In this document: positions 24,891 through 38,374 of the stretch, one piece after another
How positions within the stretch are numbered: position 1 is the stretch's first letter
How the letters are laid out: each line of letters opens with the position of its first letter
Notes under the pieces: generated by a model
The model's database searches: none
Told to the model about the DNA's origin: nothing
Seen by the model: the letters and a program-made list of their open reading frames with translations, nothing else
Source: Zonotrichia leucophrys gambelii
Taxonomy: Eukaryota > Chordata > Aves > Passeriformes > Passerellidae
Direction of reading: 5' to 3'
DNA length: 64,000 bases
Assembly: GCF_028769735.1 (NCBI RefSeq)
Contig: NC_088172.1
Location: 89,734,451 to 89,798,450 of the forward strand
Program-made: the position numbers and the translations under genes

Positions 24891-24955
24891 GATGCCACCT
24901 CGTGTGGACAGTTCAAAGAGCACAAACAGTAATGGGTCAAAGAGTGAAGCACAAG
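24891..24955 (+). CDS. Candidate internal exon, 65 bp, unassigned gene
   Basis: A 65-bp segment preceded by a good acceptor (pyrimidine-rich tract ending TGTGTTTTCAG) and followed by a fair donor (ACAAG then GTTAGA). One frame is open throughout and reads MPPRVDSSKSTNSNGSKSEA, then Q, a Ser/Asn/Lys-rich hydrophilic stretch such as occurs in disordered protein regions. In that frame the segment starts with the last base of a codon and ends with the first base of another. A second frame is also open, so openness is weak evidence at this length. I do not recognise the protein. No neighbouring exon is visible. If real, it would put the window inside an intron of a plus-strand gene. It may equally be a chance splice-site pair. 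Confidence 0.25.
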
Positions 24956-27900
24956 GTTAGATTATTTTTACAGTTAAGAGAATAATTTTTTTAGTCAAAC
25001 CTGTGAAAGGTGCTGTCACACACCTATTAATGAGAAAACTTATCAGACTTTTTGGTTTTGTTTTCCAAAACAAAAGTCATTGATTTAGGAGAAAACAGCG
25101 TGGCAAGATCCATGCTGTTTTACACTATTTGGATGTGTAAAATAGACAAATTTAGGCTAAAGAAGAGATGCACATGTTTAGAAATAAACATAAATCATCA
25201 ATGGAAGTATTTCACAAGAGATGTGATAGATACAATATTTAAATGAAGACTTTCTGAGTTGTAGAAATCCCTGAAGTGGATTCTTTGCTCCAGATTAGAA
25301 GGAAGGTCAAATGATTATTTAGGAGATAAATGGTCCTGCCTGGCTTGAAAATTCATGTATTTATTAAATGTAAACAAAATGGAAGCAGATGCATATTCTC
25401 ATTTACCCAAGTACTTCCGGGGAGGAAAAGCAATTCAGCACCATGATGTATTTATTCTCTCTTGGCATAGGAAAGAGCAGTGTTGTCCTTGCCTCTCAAA
25501 GAGCAGGATGCTGTGTGAACCAGCTGAATGAGGAACCATTATTAGAGGTCTGATTAACAAAAAGATTATTGCTGAGTGGTTTTTTAGGGCATCTGATTTA
25601 GAGATGGAATGATCCCTGTAACTTTAATCATGGCTTAATGGCAACACAGATAATTTAAAAAAATGTTAAAAATATATATTTTAGGTAGATGTGTCTCTGC
25701 CTGTCTGTCTGTCTCTAAACCGAATTTGTGATAATTCTGGCTATTTCAAACTGTAGGTTGTTTAATAGGTGGTCCTTAAATGAGATTGGTTATGTGATAT
25801 GTAATGGAATTCTGAGATGCACCTGAATTAACTAGCCACACTTAAAAATGTGGGCACCACCTTTAAGCAAAATTGTAGCATCAAGCAAATGCTTTTATGT
25901 TGTCCTTATGGGGATAACATCCCAGGAATCCAGTCTGTGGTCTGTTTGATGTGTGGAGAGAACGGGGTCTGCTGAGGCTGCGGAAAACCCATTAATAGCA
26001 TTGGGATCTGAAACATATTCTAGGCAAAAATTGTTCTGCCTTCAATGACCAGATTTGTGTTAGAGCACTTTGTATGAGATCCAGGTGTAGACAAATTCAA
26101 TGTTAAATGGTCATCCTGCTGTGGCTTGATTAGAAATGAAGCAAAGAGCAGTGCAGCAGCTTGTCCAAATAAGGTACCTTAGAAATGAAAACACTGCTGA
26201 GAGAAACTTTTAAGGCAAGTTCTTTAACTCTACAGTGCTTAGTTTTATGAAAGTGTTGTGTATCTGCAAACCATTCAGTTTTTATTTGATTTTATTCAGA
26301 TTTTGATTCAAAGTGGATGCTGATTTTGGTTGCCTAATTTGCTGCATTAAGACATCCATGCTCTAATCAGTCTTACCTTCATACAGTGTCAGTGCAGGGT
26401 GCTGCATTTAAAATAATGTGTGGGCACAGAAATGAGCTCATTGTTAGATGACAATATGATACTTTTTTTAAATAATAAATTCTCTTTTTCCTTGGAAAGG
26501 AATGAAGAAGGTGTTTGCCCTCTTTCTTCTTGTCTCCTGAAATTACCATTAAGATAGGATATATTATGGCTTCTCTTTTAAATTGGAGAATTTTTTTTTA
26601 ATATGCATTAATCATCTTTCTTGCCTAAGAACTGTGTACTTGAGGGCCTGATCCAACATTCATTGCTGTAAATGAAAAGCCTTCTCCAACTATAAATACT
26701 GGATTGTTTGCCTGGTTTTGACAAGATTTTCCCATCAATACAGTGAATTCCGAAGCTGGTTCACAGTCATGCTCAGCATAATTAAGATTCTTATTTTTTG
26801 CTCTAAATGTGTCAGTTTTGAGTATCTCCCTTTTAAAAGGAAGTTAGAGATTTTAATTTATTCACAGAACAAATGTTCTTCCCTTAGATCTTCACTTTTC
26901 ATAAGTCTGTAACAGAAATAGTAACAAAACCTCCTGAAGCATCCATTCATATACCTAGAAACAGTTTATGGGGACACTGAAAGACATTGATGTTATCTTT
27001 TTAATATTGTAAGGAATAATCCTATTAAAGAAGAAACAAGGAAAACTGTTATGCCCACAAGGCAGAATTATCCAAAGTTGATTGGAGAAGCTCAGGTTAC
27101 GCTACAAAGCCCAAGCTGTGTGCTGGGCTATCTTTCCATCAGGGCTTGGTGAATGAACAATCATTTGTGGATTCTGCTCATCTCTCTTTGTGAACTTTGT
27201 TCAGTGGAATTAGATACAACTTTGACAAATTAGAAGTGCCCCTTAGCCCCACTGTCCCTGCCACAGCACAGTCTGCCAATTGTGCCTGCTTTTCTGAAGC
27301 TGGGCTGCATCAGAGCCATCAATGGTAGGCCTTCCCCAAAGCTACACTTTTTAATAAGGGAATCTGTCAGCACCGGCTTCACCAGTCTTGCAACCTTCTC
27401 TTAATCCACAGTGTAAAGTGCCTTCCCTTTGCCTTCCCTCTGTTGTGACTTGGACTCTGAAATAAATATCCCCTTTGTTTACAATATGCTGACAACAAAA
27501 TTAACCTTTGGGATTAATTGCAACAGAGAGTGGTCTGGGTTTCATGTTTCCTCATAGTACAGGTTTGGGATTAAGTAAAACTCAGCCACCTGCCTAACCA
27601 ATGTCTGTTACTTCTGTTCCTGAATCCCTGGTTTTGCTCACAGTTTCTTAAAAGATGGTGCTGGTTACTGAGCTTTTTATATTTTCAGAAAAGTTGATAG
27701 AAATTTCAAGCAGTGGCCTTGGGGACCACTATATCTACAGTTAACTCGGTGAGGAGAGAGAGTGGGACTAAGCAGTATGTTCCAGCTCTGCATAAAATCT
27801 GTTAGTAACTGGTTTGTGGTTCAGCACAGAAAACCAGCACTGCTGGACTAGGTGCTACCTCTGATTTATAATACTCAGTTATATCAAGATAATTGGTCTG

Positions 27901-30900
27901 GCAAATGGTTTTCTACTCTGTAATTCTCCATATATTTTTCTTTTTTTCCTTTTTGTATAGAGTATTTATTAAATCTGTCATATAGGACTGGAAATTAGCA
28001 GTATATTCTGTCACAGAATTGAAAATCCCAAGTTCTTTACTCTGACCTGTCATTTCTGTTGTGCCCATCCTGCTTGCACTGATCTGGAGGAGCTTGTGGT
28101 TTTAAAGGTGTTGGGAAGTTGCTTTATGGCCCTTGTCTGAACCTGTTTGCTGAAATGGGTTCTTGCTGTGTGTGAAGTAATAAAACTTCAGCATCTGCTT
28201 ACTGGGTCTGTAGAGACTGGTCTGGACAGGTGCTGGTCAGTTCTGTATGGGCAACCAACCCCCAGCTTTATTAACAAAACCAACTTTTATGCATTGCCTT
28301 TGACTCATGATATTTCCACAAACTGTCACTGGAGACTATGATGTCCCTTGATCACTTACTAGAGGTCATAAGGTGAACTTGTTGCTTTCTTCAGAAAACA
28401 TCATCACTGAATCCCCTCACTGCCACTGAGAGGTAAAACTGCTCCATATAGCCAGCTGTCATTTTAGCTTTGAAGAAAAATCAATGTTATCTGCATTCTG
28501 TGGATATCTGTGCATGTGCCTCCCCCTAATGTCATATAATAGTTTAGTGTTGTCCATTCTTAATCCTGTGTGAAATGAGTTTTAAATTCAAAAGTAACTA
28601 AGTTTCCCCAGTGTAGGGGAAAAGAAGAAACTGGAATGGGAAGTGTCACACTAATAGAGCATTTATTGGATGTATGGTTTCAGTGGCATGGCTTCAATGT
28701 GTGTTCACAAGTTGTTTAACACCAGAGAATCCACACAGGAAGGAATCTCATAATACTCTGCTGCCAGAAAACCTTTAGACTCTTCTGTGCTTAGACACAG
28801 AAGTCAATCAACCACAAGAACCAAAAAAAAAAAAAAATCCCAGACTTCACTAGTTTCAATCCTCACACCTATTTCTTTCATTTATGGCTGTTCTGGAAGC
28901 AGACGTGGCTTTTCAGGGATGCATGTGCTCCACACCTTCATCACCTCAGGGTTAGCACTGATTGCTTGGGGCTGCTCTTGGAAAGGGCTTCAGTGAGCAC
29001 AGCCTGCAGCAACCTTTCTCTTGAAGGTCACCTACTATTAGCCCATAAATCTTGAGCTTTGTGCTCTGTTCTGGCTACCTGTTTATTTCAGAATATAATT
29101 CAAGATGTTGGTTATAATCTTATTAAGCCCTTAAAGGCTTGGGACAAGGTTAGCTAAGAAAATTTCTTCTCCCTCTCACCCCCACTTCATGCCCTATCAT
29201 AGGAGTTATGATCTGTTGGGTTCCTGTGATTACTCTCCCTGCAGTCAACAGCATGGCTTTGCTGGGGAAGCAGAGTATGTGTCTCTGAAACATGCCTCCA
29301 AAAAATTCAGGTTTACTGAATGCAATATGAGGCAAAAAACTCCCATTAACATTTTGAAATTTCCTTGGATATTTTTCTGCAGAAGGATCTGGGGACTCTG
29401 TTCTCTGGTGATGTATATCATAATCTCTGGTATTTGCTGGTTTTGCTGTATGGTTGCTGAGTGCCCGACAGTTGTGGTGTGTGATTTTTCAAAAACATAA
29501 TGGATAAAACTCCTATGTTAATACTTGTTGTTTTGCAATGAAATGTGGCAGATGAGATCATGCTCTTATGACTGCTCATGCTGCAGCTAGGGAAACCTGT
29601 AGCAGTGAAGCCTGAGAGCTGAGCTCCAGAGACAGCTGGAGTGAGATGGGAAAGGTCAGTGGAAAGTGCCGGGGGATTGGCGAGCTCCTTGGTGAGGTGC
29701 TAGAGACCAAGAAGGGCATGATGAGAAATCAAAGCAGTGAGACACTGAGAGGCAAGAAGTGGGTGCAGAGCCTCCTTCAGTATTCCTTTGAGGACCTTGT
29801 TAAGAGAAATTTCCCTGCAAGACTTAAAGGGGGGCAAATACTTTTTTTTTTTATTGGTGCAAGCATTTTTTCTGATGTAAAATCTTCAAGGTCCTTTATG
29901 TCAACTGTTCTATACTTCAAATAAAAAGTGCTTAGTACTGGTACAAAGTGAACTAAAAGATGCAATACTTGCTAGATTTCTCCTTTTGGAGGTTTTTACA
30001 TATCTTTACCTCCTCACAGCTGATTTGCCTGCATCAGTAGTCACCTTCTGTGGCTGTTTCACTGTTAAGCTCTTTGTACCACACCAGTTTGATTGGCTTG
30101 TATTGGACTGCTATTAGAAAGAAAGTGAATGACAATATTTTAAATTTTATAAAAGAAAATGCTATCCATCCTACTCCCCTTGTGCGCAATCTGATCTTAA
30201 AGGTCTTGCAGCAACCATATAGATCCAGACTTCACCTCATTGTGTGATCTTGACTTGCATGCCATCTTGACTTGCACAGCCTTTCAGTGTGTGGCCAGAC
30301 AGAGAATGACAGTATTTGCAACAACTTTTGATGTTTTAAAGTACTTTTTTTTCTTCTTCATTAAGACAGAGACAATGGCTCTTGAGCATTTCACAGGAGG
30401 GAATTTTGTGGAAGAAGTCAGGTTTATGATTTTTTTCCTTCACAGTGACCGAACAGTCCAGCCTAGGCCTCAGAGATCATCATTTTGAAAACTTTGCTGA
30501 AATGGATACCACTGTGAAATGGTCCTATAAAATCAGCATATTTTGATTAAATGAAATATTTTGCTAAGAATTGTTCCAGGCAGTTCTCTTCTTGAATGTC
30601 TTAACTGTTTTAATTCAAGTCAGTTTTCCATGGCAGCAAGCTGCCTGTGATGCCTCTGCTCCTGCAGCCTTTTTCTTCCTTCAGAGCAACATTGACAGCA
30701 ATCTCCTATTACACTTACAGGGGAAGAATTTACTGTTCCCTTATTCCATTAAATTATATAAATGAAATAGTGGTGCTGATTCTAGCTCATCAATAAAAAT
30801 ACGTTTACTCATCATCTATGCCAGACTGAAGATGTAATTAAACTATACAGAGGACCTTGAAGTGATGTTAGCATTTTAATACAGAGAAGTAGAAATATTC

Positions 30901-32756
30901 ATGGAAGACCAAATCATGATTTGTAATTTTACTGAGGTCATTGCAGAGCTTGTGATGATATTACCTTCACTTAAGGCTATAATAATGAGCCACACTTAAG
31001 TTCAGATAAAATCTAGTAGGATGCTGGCAATCAAACCTGCAAGCCCTTGCAAAGAGGCTATTAACAACTAAAACTGAATCGGTGCTTAAGCAAAAACTGC
31101 AGAGTTACTCCTGCTTTTCTAAATGTTCTACTGATGGAGCTTTGATCCACTTCTGATGTTCATTAGATCAGTTTCAGATAACCATAAGCATTGAAGTCAT
31201 GTCAAATTAGAAAATCTGTGTAATATTTTAATGAGAAACTGGTGTGAAACTTGACTATGTTGACCAAGAATTTGCTTGGAGAACTGGGCTTTGTTCTGTT
31301 AAGAAATGCAAAGTAGAAACTCAAAGGCTGCTAAGTCCTTGTTGATGAGGGAAGGTGCTCCCAATGAGTTCAAATCAAGAAAAGAAAACCAAACCCAGAA
31401 AAAACGTTGAGACTGGGTCCTGTTATGTATGTCATAGTATTGGCCTAAATTTAGCAGCAATGAGGGTCTTTTTATACTGTAGATGTACTCTGTGGGAATT
31501 AAGCATTCTCAATTCACATTATATGAGGGGAAGGCAGTGTTGTTAAGTGCCTTTCATGATGAGACCTTCAGATTGTACTGACTAGGAGCTCCAGAGGAAA
31601 TTTAGCTCAGGTGCTATATCTGTGAGTGACTCTACACAGTATTTTCCTGGCAGTGATAACAGTTTGAATTATCTTTAACCCAATATAAATTGGTTTTATT
31701 TGCATGGTTATCTTTAACCTGCTGGATTCTCTGGCCAGCCCTGTAACAAACATGTGGAAACAAATTATCTCAGACAAGTGCTCCTGCAAAAAATGACTGA
31801 ATGTCAGGGCACTGCTTCAACCACCAAAAGAAATGCAATGTGCAATGTGCACCTAACTGAAGTGAATGTTTGTGTGTTTAGAGATACAGCTCTTTCAGGT
31901 TCCCAAACCTGCTAGCGTGTCCCTGCTCTCTGCTATCCCTCTCCACTGACACCTTGTCCTGCATCATCTCAGGAGACTGATACAGCCTTTAAAAACATAA
32001 TTTTCTAAACTGGAATTTCTCATGAGTCTACAGAATAAGGGAGAGTGGGTTTATCCCTGCCACAGCTTGGCGGTGAGGAGGCTCTACTTGTTGTGTTGTG
32101 TGCTGTGTGTACAGCTCTCCACATGCCCTTGGGGTACGAGTCTCGATCTACAGATGCTTTTTTTAAATTATTTTTTTATTTCCTTCCATCTTCTGTTTTT
32201 GCAATCCAGACAAACTACTCTTCTCTCCTCTCTCCCTAAAACATGTAGTCCCCAGCAATAAGCGGCACCCAAGGATTGTGTAAAAGTGAGAGCTTTGCTC
32301 TACAGAAGGAAAGAAGAAAAGCAGTTCCTTGCGGATGCAATGTCCATCTCATAGTCAAGTGTTTGAGCTGCAACTGACTCGTATGTTAAATCCTTTCCTA
32401 GCTCAGATGGTTTACTCTCAGGGAAAAAAGTGCCTCTCTGAGTTAAGGACCGGGCAGTGTGGGATGGGGCAAGAGCAGCAGCCATGAGTGCTGCCTCACT
32501 GAAAGGATGATGATTAACGTTGTGTTTACAGGAAAATTTGGGGAAATTCTCAGACCTAATCTCTCTGCCTTTAAACTTTTGATTGTTCTTCAGCAAGGGA
32601 AAAAAAAGTGCTACTGGTCTATATGTTTCATTTGGGGTTTTTTTGTAGCTGCCATTTATGATATGCTAAATATGCTAAGTTGGTAATTTGGAGAGTTGTG
32701 GCTATAACTGACCAAGGATGGGGTCTTTTCCATTTTACGATCTGTGCTTTTGAGGT
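24956..32756. other. Unassigned noncoding DNA
   Basis: Nearly 8 kb of AT-rich sequence ending at the target duplication of the large LTR. I see no gene, RNA gene or transposon. Short A or T runs (about 28824, 29840) and a short TGTC run (about 25699-25713) are the only simple repeats. The AT-rich part around 26.4-26.7 kb contains octamer/homeodomain-like ATGCATTAATCAT, which could be regulatory but is not evidence by itself. Confidence 0.45.
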
Positions 32757-32761
32757 CTCTG

Positions 32762-34128
32762 TGTCATAGTTTGACATTGATTAAAAGCTAGGCACCCACA
32801 AAAAACCATCCACTCATTTTCTTCTGCTATAGTTGAGCAGAGGAGAGGGAAAGAAAAATTAAAGGGCTTCTGAGTTAAGGATCAGAAAGAAACCCTCTAA
32901 GGACAAACCAGGCTAAAATTTAAACAGTATCAAGAAAGTCTATTATTAACAGAATTAAAAGTGGTTAATGAGAAATAAAATAAACCTTTAGAACACCATT
33001 TCTTTCCCCCTTTCCCACCAACAGCTCAGAGACAAAACATGGGGTCTTTAGTAATTTTGCTACTTCTAAAAATCTTTCTTTAGTTAGCTAAGGGAAAGGA
33101 ATGTCTTTTTTCTGCTGTGCCATGAGGTCCTTCCCATGGAGACAGTTCTCTGCAAACTTTCCTAGTGTGGTTTATATTTTCACAAGTAGCAGTCCTGCAC
33201 AACCTGCTGCAATGTGAGTTCCTCCCACGGGCAAAAAGTCTCCCCACAATTGTTCTGTATGGGTTATTAGTTCACGGGGTGTTATCTTTTAAGGATGAGT
33301 TGTTCTAGTTTGAAAGCAAGGGTCTTCTTTCTCTGTCTGGGTCTTCCACTAGATTACAGCTTTTTAGCTCCACTCACTCCAGTGTGAGCCTCTTTTCTCA
33401 TGGGCTGCAAGTGGATCTCTTCATCCCCCTATACATTCATGAATTACAGGGAAATGGCTTGTTGTATTATAGCTCTCACCACAACTTGTAGGAGAATCTC
33501 AGCTCCGACGTTTGGAGCACCTCCTCCCACTTCTTTAACTGACCTTAGTGTCACCATGTTGTTCTCCTCACATGTCTGCATCTTTTCCTTTCCTGGAAAG
33601 GGAGAAAGTTGTTCATAGCTTCATTTGTTCTCAAGTTCTATCAATTGAAAAGTTCTCATAGAGTTTTGCAGCACTGAAAGGTTGATTTCATCTGGGCTTC
33701 ATACTGAGGGATTGCTCACCATGCCTCTTGCCGGCTACGCGGTCCCTGCTGCTGCAGCGCCGGCTTCGTGCAGCTCCTCTCTTTACGCAGGAAGGCAGCC
33801 AAGCAGGCGAAGCTCACTGCCAGCTGTGCCAAGATGGCCCTGGCCGCGTGGCCCAGGTTGTTGGGCAGCCGCTCGCAGCACTGGGATGGCCCCAGCGCCT
33901 CCCCACCCCTCGCAAAAAGAGAGTCTGAAATGTGGTTTATTTCCTTCTTAAATACGTCTTCACAGAGGTGTTACCAACTTCTCTAATGGGGCCAGCAACA
34001 TGCTCATCATAGGAGCCTTACTCTGTCTAGCAGAGTAGAAGCTTTGAACAGTTTTCTCTTTCCTCAGAAGCTGCCTCTGTCGCTTCTCCCAGCCCCACTA
34101 AAAAATCAGGCTGTGTCAAGCTAACACA
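32762..34128 (-). mobile_element. Complete solo LTR, ERVL-type, 1.37 kb
   Basis: A 1367-bp solo LTR with TG...CA ends (plus strand starts TGTCATAGTTTGAC and ends CTAACACA). Identical 5-bp repeats CTCTG flank it (32757-32761 and 34129-34133); five bases is the usual duplication for class III (ERVL-like) elements. The order of landmarks (GCTAGGCACCCAC, GGGCTGCAAGTGGATCTC, GGAGCACCTCCTCCC, ACTGACCTTAGTGTC, CTTCTTAAATACG) matches a widespread avian LTR that I recognise from memory. Minus orientation is inferred from the TATA-like TATTTAAG near 33950 on that strand. A GC-rich, CpG-bearing patch lies at about 33728-33915. Frames within it are shadows. No internal retroviral sequence adjoins it. Confidence 0.9.
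33947..33954 (-). promoter_or_regulatory. TATA-like box of the ERVL-type LTR
   Basis: Minus-strand TATTTAAG, at the position where related avian LTRs carry TATTTAAG between an upstream CCAAT region and the transcription start. In this copy the CCAAT region is mutated, so promoter activity is doubtful. Confidence 0.4.
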
Positions 34129-34133
34129 CTCTG

Positions 34134-36668
34134 ATTTCCCAGCTTAGGAATACTGCAAATTAAACATGATGCCTGTTCCGTGTCATCTGTACAGTCTTCT
34201 TGCTCTCTCTGTGGCACTGAGCTTCTACCACATCTGTAAGTGTAGGTTAAGCAGCAGGAATAATTGTGTTACTTGGCACAAATACTAATGACAGAATAGT
34301 GCATTTCTTTATTCACAATTACTGATTGATTTTGAATAGCTTTGCATGTTGAATTAAAAAAAAAAGTCACCATATGGGAAATATGAGTTGAACTACCATG
34401 TTGCAGAAAACTCTGGTGAACATATTGGGGAAAACAGAAGCATTTGGTCTTTGAAGATTCTTTTTAGGGGGGAATGGACAAATTTAATCTGAATCTATTG
34501 TAATTAATATTTTCCTTATTCACCCTCTGTAGTTCTGCAGCCTCAGAAAAAATATGTGATACTGAGTTTCTAGCCAGGCACCACTGCTCAGATGTAATCT
34601 GAGATGGCATATCTGCAGATACCTGCACTTCTGACTTCCCTACAGCTGCTCATCAGGTCAGGATATACCATATGCCGTGGCAGAATTGTCTCATCTCTGT
34701 GCTGGAGATGCTAAGTCAATCACATAGTTTTTGCTACGAGTTTTGACTGATGACAGAGCTGTCTTGGAGAGAAAGTACCATGCCTGGTACCTGAGTTGAC
34801 ATGTTTAGAGTACGTTCCAATATCTCTATGTATCACCACACTGTGCCGTCATTCCCCCAAACCCTACTCTCTCCCCGCTGCCTCCCTCCCTCCCTCCCCT
34901 TAAAATGATAGATTTGCAGCATCTGGCTGTGCAGTTGCCACTTTAAGTTATTTCCCCAGATGCAAAAAGTGGCAGCAGTCCAAGAAAGAGCCAGTTTACT
35001 TTAACACGCTCATGAAATTCTTTTGTACTCTACTTTTCAATAATCACAGGCCATCTTTCAGCTGTTTGTGAGTCCTAGCTTCAAAACACCTGGTGAAGTA
35101 CAAGCTCTGTTTGTTAAACAGAGAATCAAGGCATGGGCCAGAACAACATGAAAGCTGCTGGTAGACACAAACATGTCTGAACTCTGTTTGTGGTGATGAT
35201 TAGCTGGTGGGTGTCTGTGCCTTTCTGTACAGCCAAGCTCTAAGAACACAGAAAATATAATATCATGACTCAATTCCTAGTGCCCAGCCAGGGCTCCTAT
35301 GCCAGACCATACTGCTTGAAGATCTTATGGCAAACCTACTTTCCTTAAAATTTCATTAAAAAGCTGTTCTCCTTCACCGGTAATTAAAGTCCTGTAATTT
35401 CTACAGCTTCCATTGCGGTTGTGTTTGTGTTCTCAAACCCCTGTGAAGCATGGCGCAGGATTTCCCACCTTCCCAGTGCTCCTGGTTGTAACTTTTCCTC
35501 TGCAGACAGGCTGCAAGTGGTCATGGGTGTGGTAACTCCTCCTTCTGAATTGCTTCGGTGGCAGCAAGAGCTACTGATGACAGCCTGATTTAAAGTTGTC
35601 TGTAATAAAATAACATAACCATAAGTAGGAAGAATTAGCCAATTACTGCTGCTTAGGGATCGCTTTGTGAGGTTATCCCACATGAATTGTCTGGGAGCTG
35701 GATTAGCTTCAGATGCCACCAAGTGACAAGTGGTTAATTGTGATGAGTTTTTGTGTTATGCCACTCTCTAACAACAAGGTTGTTCTTAGGAACAGGGCAT
35801 GATACATGTCAGGAGAAGGTGTCCATTATAAATAGAGGTTGGAATAAACTCAAGCCCTGGTAGTTGATTATTAGAAGTAGCCTAGAGAGATAACAGGATA
35901 AATTTCTGTATATTTAACAGATGTTTATCAATCATCACCATGAAAAGTGTTATGAAAACTTTTAAAGAAGGGAGGGTGTCCTATCTCTACACACCCCCCT
36001 TTTGAAGGTTCAGTGTGTGTGTACATAAATCCAAAATATATAAAAGTGCCAGCTGACATGCTGTGTTGTGACAAGTCATCTCAGATTGTGTCAATCATAG
36101 TGCCTTATGCTATATTAAGTGACATACTATAATGTGATTGATACAACATGAAATGACATATCATTGTACAAAATATCATCTGGAAAATTTAGGAAACTGC
36201 TGAGGAGCAGAAGCTGACTGTGGCCTTTCAAGTTTTGAGGCAGGAAAACTAAAGAAGTAAAAGGAGCTCCTTGGAATCAGACCTGCTGCTGCCACTGAGA
36301 ATAAAGTCAAGTGTACTCTACTACCTGAATCATTTCATGGGTAATTAGTGGGTCACTTTTAAAGGGTCATTTTTAAAAAAATGCACTTGTTTCTTGGGGA
36401 CTGACACTTATCTGTGGGTCTGAATTGAATTTCTCTGAACCACTAGGCACATCATCAATCATTAGTGTATCTGCACCATACAAACAGGGCTGCAAGCCAA
36501 ATTCAGGAGAGCCAGTTCCAGTTCAGGAGAAAAGAATAAAAGCCCTTTCAAAACCAAATCAAACCAGACTGTTCTCCCTTTCCCTGTGTGGATTCTGCTT
36601 TCCTCCCATGTCTTGTCTTTCTTATTTTTCTGTTTTATTTCTATAGTGACAACAGTCTCAAATACTGA
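34134..36668. other. Unassigned noncoding DNA
   Basis: No gene or transposon recognised. A short CTCC run lies at 34881-34899. The 112-codon minus-strand frame at 35384-35722 has no recognisable domain or splice context and is not called. Confidence 0.5.
34881..34899. repeat. CTCC tetranucleotide run
   Basis: Four to five CTCC units in a pyrimidine-rich stretch. Confidence 0.75.
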
Positions 36669-36860
36669 GATGTCTCTAGACCCTATCACAAAATCCACTG
36701 GGGTCTGGAGTGTCCTATTGTAGCTGCAATGGCATTGGCCTTCCTAATCTTTGGACTTGGCATGATGCTGGTGGGTGACTGTATTTTGAGAGCATCTTAC
36801 CCCAAAGCTGCATGGCATGGTCTCTTGCTCTTGCCACCTGTAGGCACCGAAGAAAACTAA
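36669..36860 (+). other. Short open frame encoding a probable membrane helix; possible exon or relic
   Basis: Sixty-three codons are open from just after a TGA (36666-36668) to a TAA (36858-36860). The middle reads CPIVAAMALAFLIFGLGMML, a textbook-like hydrophobic helix, preceded by a polar/aromatic stretch (PYHKIHWGLE). A strong acceptor-like tract ends TTTATTTCTATAG about 20 bases before the frame opens, and CTCTAG lies inside its start. The only ATG-initiated version, from 36729, would be 43 residues. I do not recognise the protein. It may be a terminal exon, a pseudogene remnant or chance. Confidence 0.18.
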
Positions 36861-38374
36861 GCTTGGTCGTATGTTGATAGTGTTGTGTTATACTGACTGC
36901 TAGAGCAAGTAAAAATTTCCTGGAAATGAGAATTTCTCTGAAATAAGAGCTTTAAATTGAATAGGAGCTCTTGAGTTAGGTTTGCTGCAGTAGATGTTTA
37001 CTTAATGAGATTCAGAGGTTGATTTCTTACACTTGTGGGGAAAAATGAGCCAGGTGGAAAAATTTAAACCTAATTTGGGGCTGGCAACAGGTAATAAAAT
37101 GTAGAATAAAGCCACAAATTTTGAAGATGGAAAAAAACCCCAACAATTGGCTATATATCTTTTTATCATTCTAGAAAATGGTACAAAATGGACAGTACTT
37201 AGCTTTTCAGTAACATTTTTTATTTTACCAACCTCTCATCCCTTTCCTTCTAGCGGTGGAGACAAAGTATTTTCTGTAACAGGAAGATAATAGTGATAAT
37301 TTGTTCTTTCCAGAGACAAAACGCTTGTGTTAGAGATACTTTTGCTGCTGTCTGAGCCTTATTCCCCTCTGCCTTGAGGACAGGACAAGAAAAACACATA
37401 AAGAAAGACAAGTCATGGGAGCTGTTTCTCTATTTGGTGCTGACTTTTACCTGCAACTTCATGCTACATGGAGACACTGGATAGACTGTGGTCTTATTCC
37501 AGGCCAGTTTTGATCTTTGGGCGGTTTAACTTTGCCTGTTCTACAATGTGATTTACAGCAACTTTTAGCAAGAACAGCTTTAAGCTGTTCTTAAACAAAA
37601 GAGAAAAGCAATAGAAATTAAAATTTAAAAAACAAATAAGTGAAATAAGAAACCCCACAAAAAAAGTATACCACAAAAGACATGAGGGAAGAGAGAACCA
37701 TAAGGAAGGCCACAGTCGAAGATTTGTTTATGTGCCATTACAGATGTCCAGGGTATAGCCAGTGTTGGGGAAAGTGCTGAAATCATCTCTCTGAGACACA
37801 GAAAGCCCAGCAGTGTCACAGGGAAACCTCCCCAGTTCTCAGTGTAGCTGTTTGAAGAAATTGTGAAAAGATTAATATTTGTTGTTCTTATGGTTTGTAT
37901 TTACTGATAGAAGCAACTTGGCAGATTGAAATGGGTCTTGTAAATTCCAGTAAAGTAGCTTGCATCTGTCTGGCTTGGGCCAGATTTGGTTTGTGATCAT
38001 GCCATACAGGCAAGAAATGAGATGTAGAGGCGTCAGAGAAGCAAGGTATTAAAGGTCAGCATTGCTTTAAATGGTCATCTCTAATTCTCCTGATGTGCCT
38101 GTAGCCAACACTAAACACAGAGTAAATTGAGACCTTCCATAAGCTTGTTGCAAGGTGATAAAGTCTTTGGATGTAGGTGTATGGACAATATTAAATCTCA
38201 TTTGAATCTGTTTGAATGTTTGCAGAGTTCTGAGGGAAGTTTATCTCATCAAGTCAGTCCAACATCAGGTACTATGTGGCTGGATACTCCTAAAAATACT
38301 TGCAAGCCAAATAGTATCACTCTTCAATTGGAACATCATTACTAATTCAATACTCAATATTATCAGTCTCTTGT

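Noticed and set aside
33682..33986. Three overlapping frames in the GC-rich patch
   Set aside because: They lie inside the ERVL-type LTR, which is noncoding; GC richness removes stop codons.
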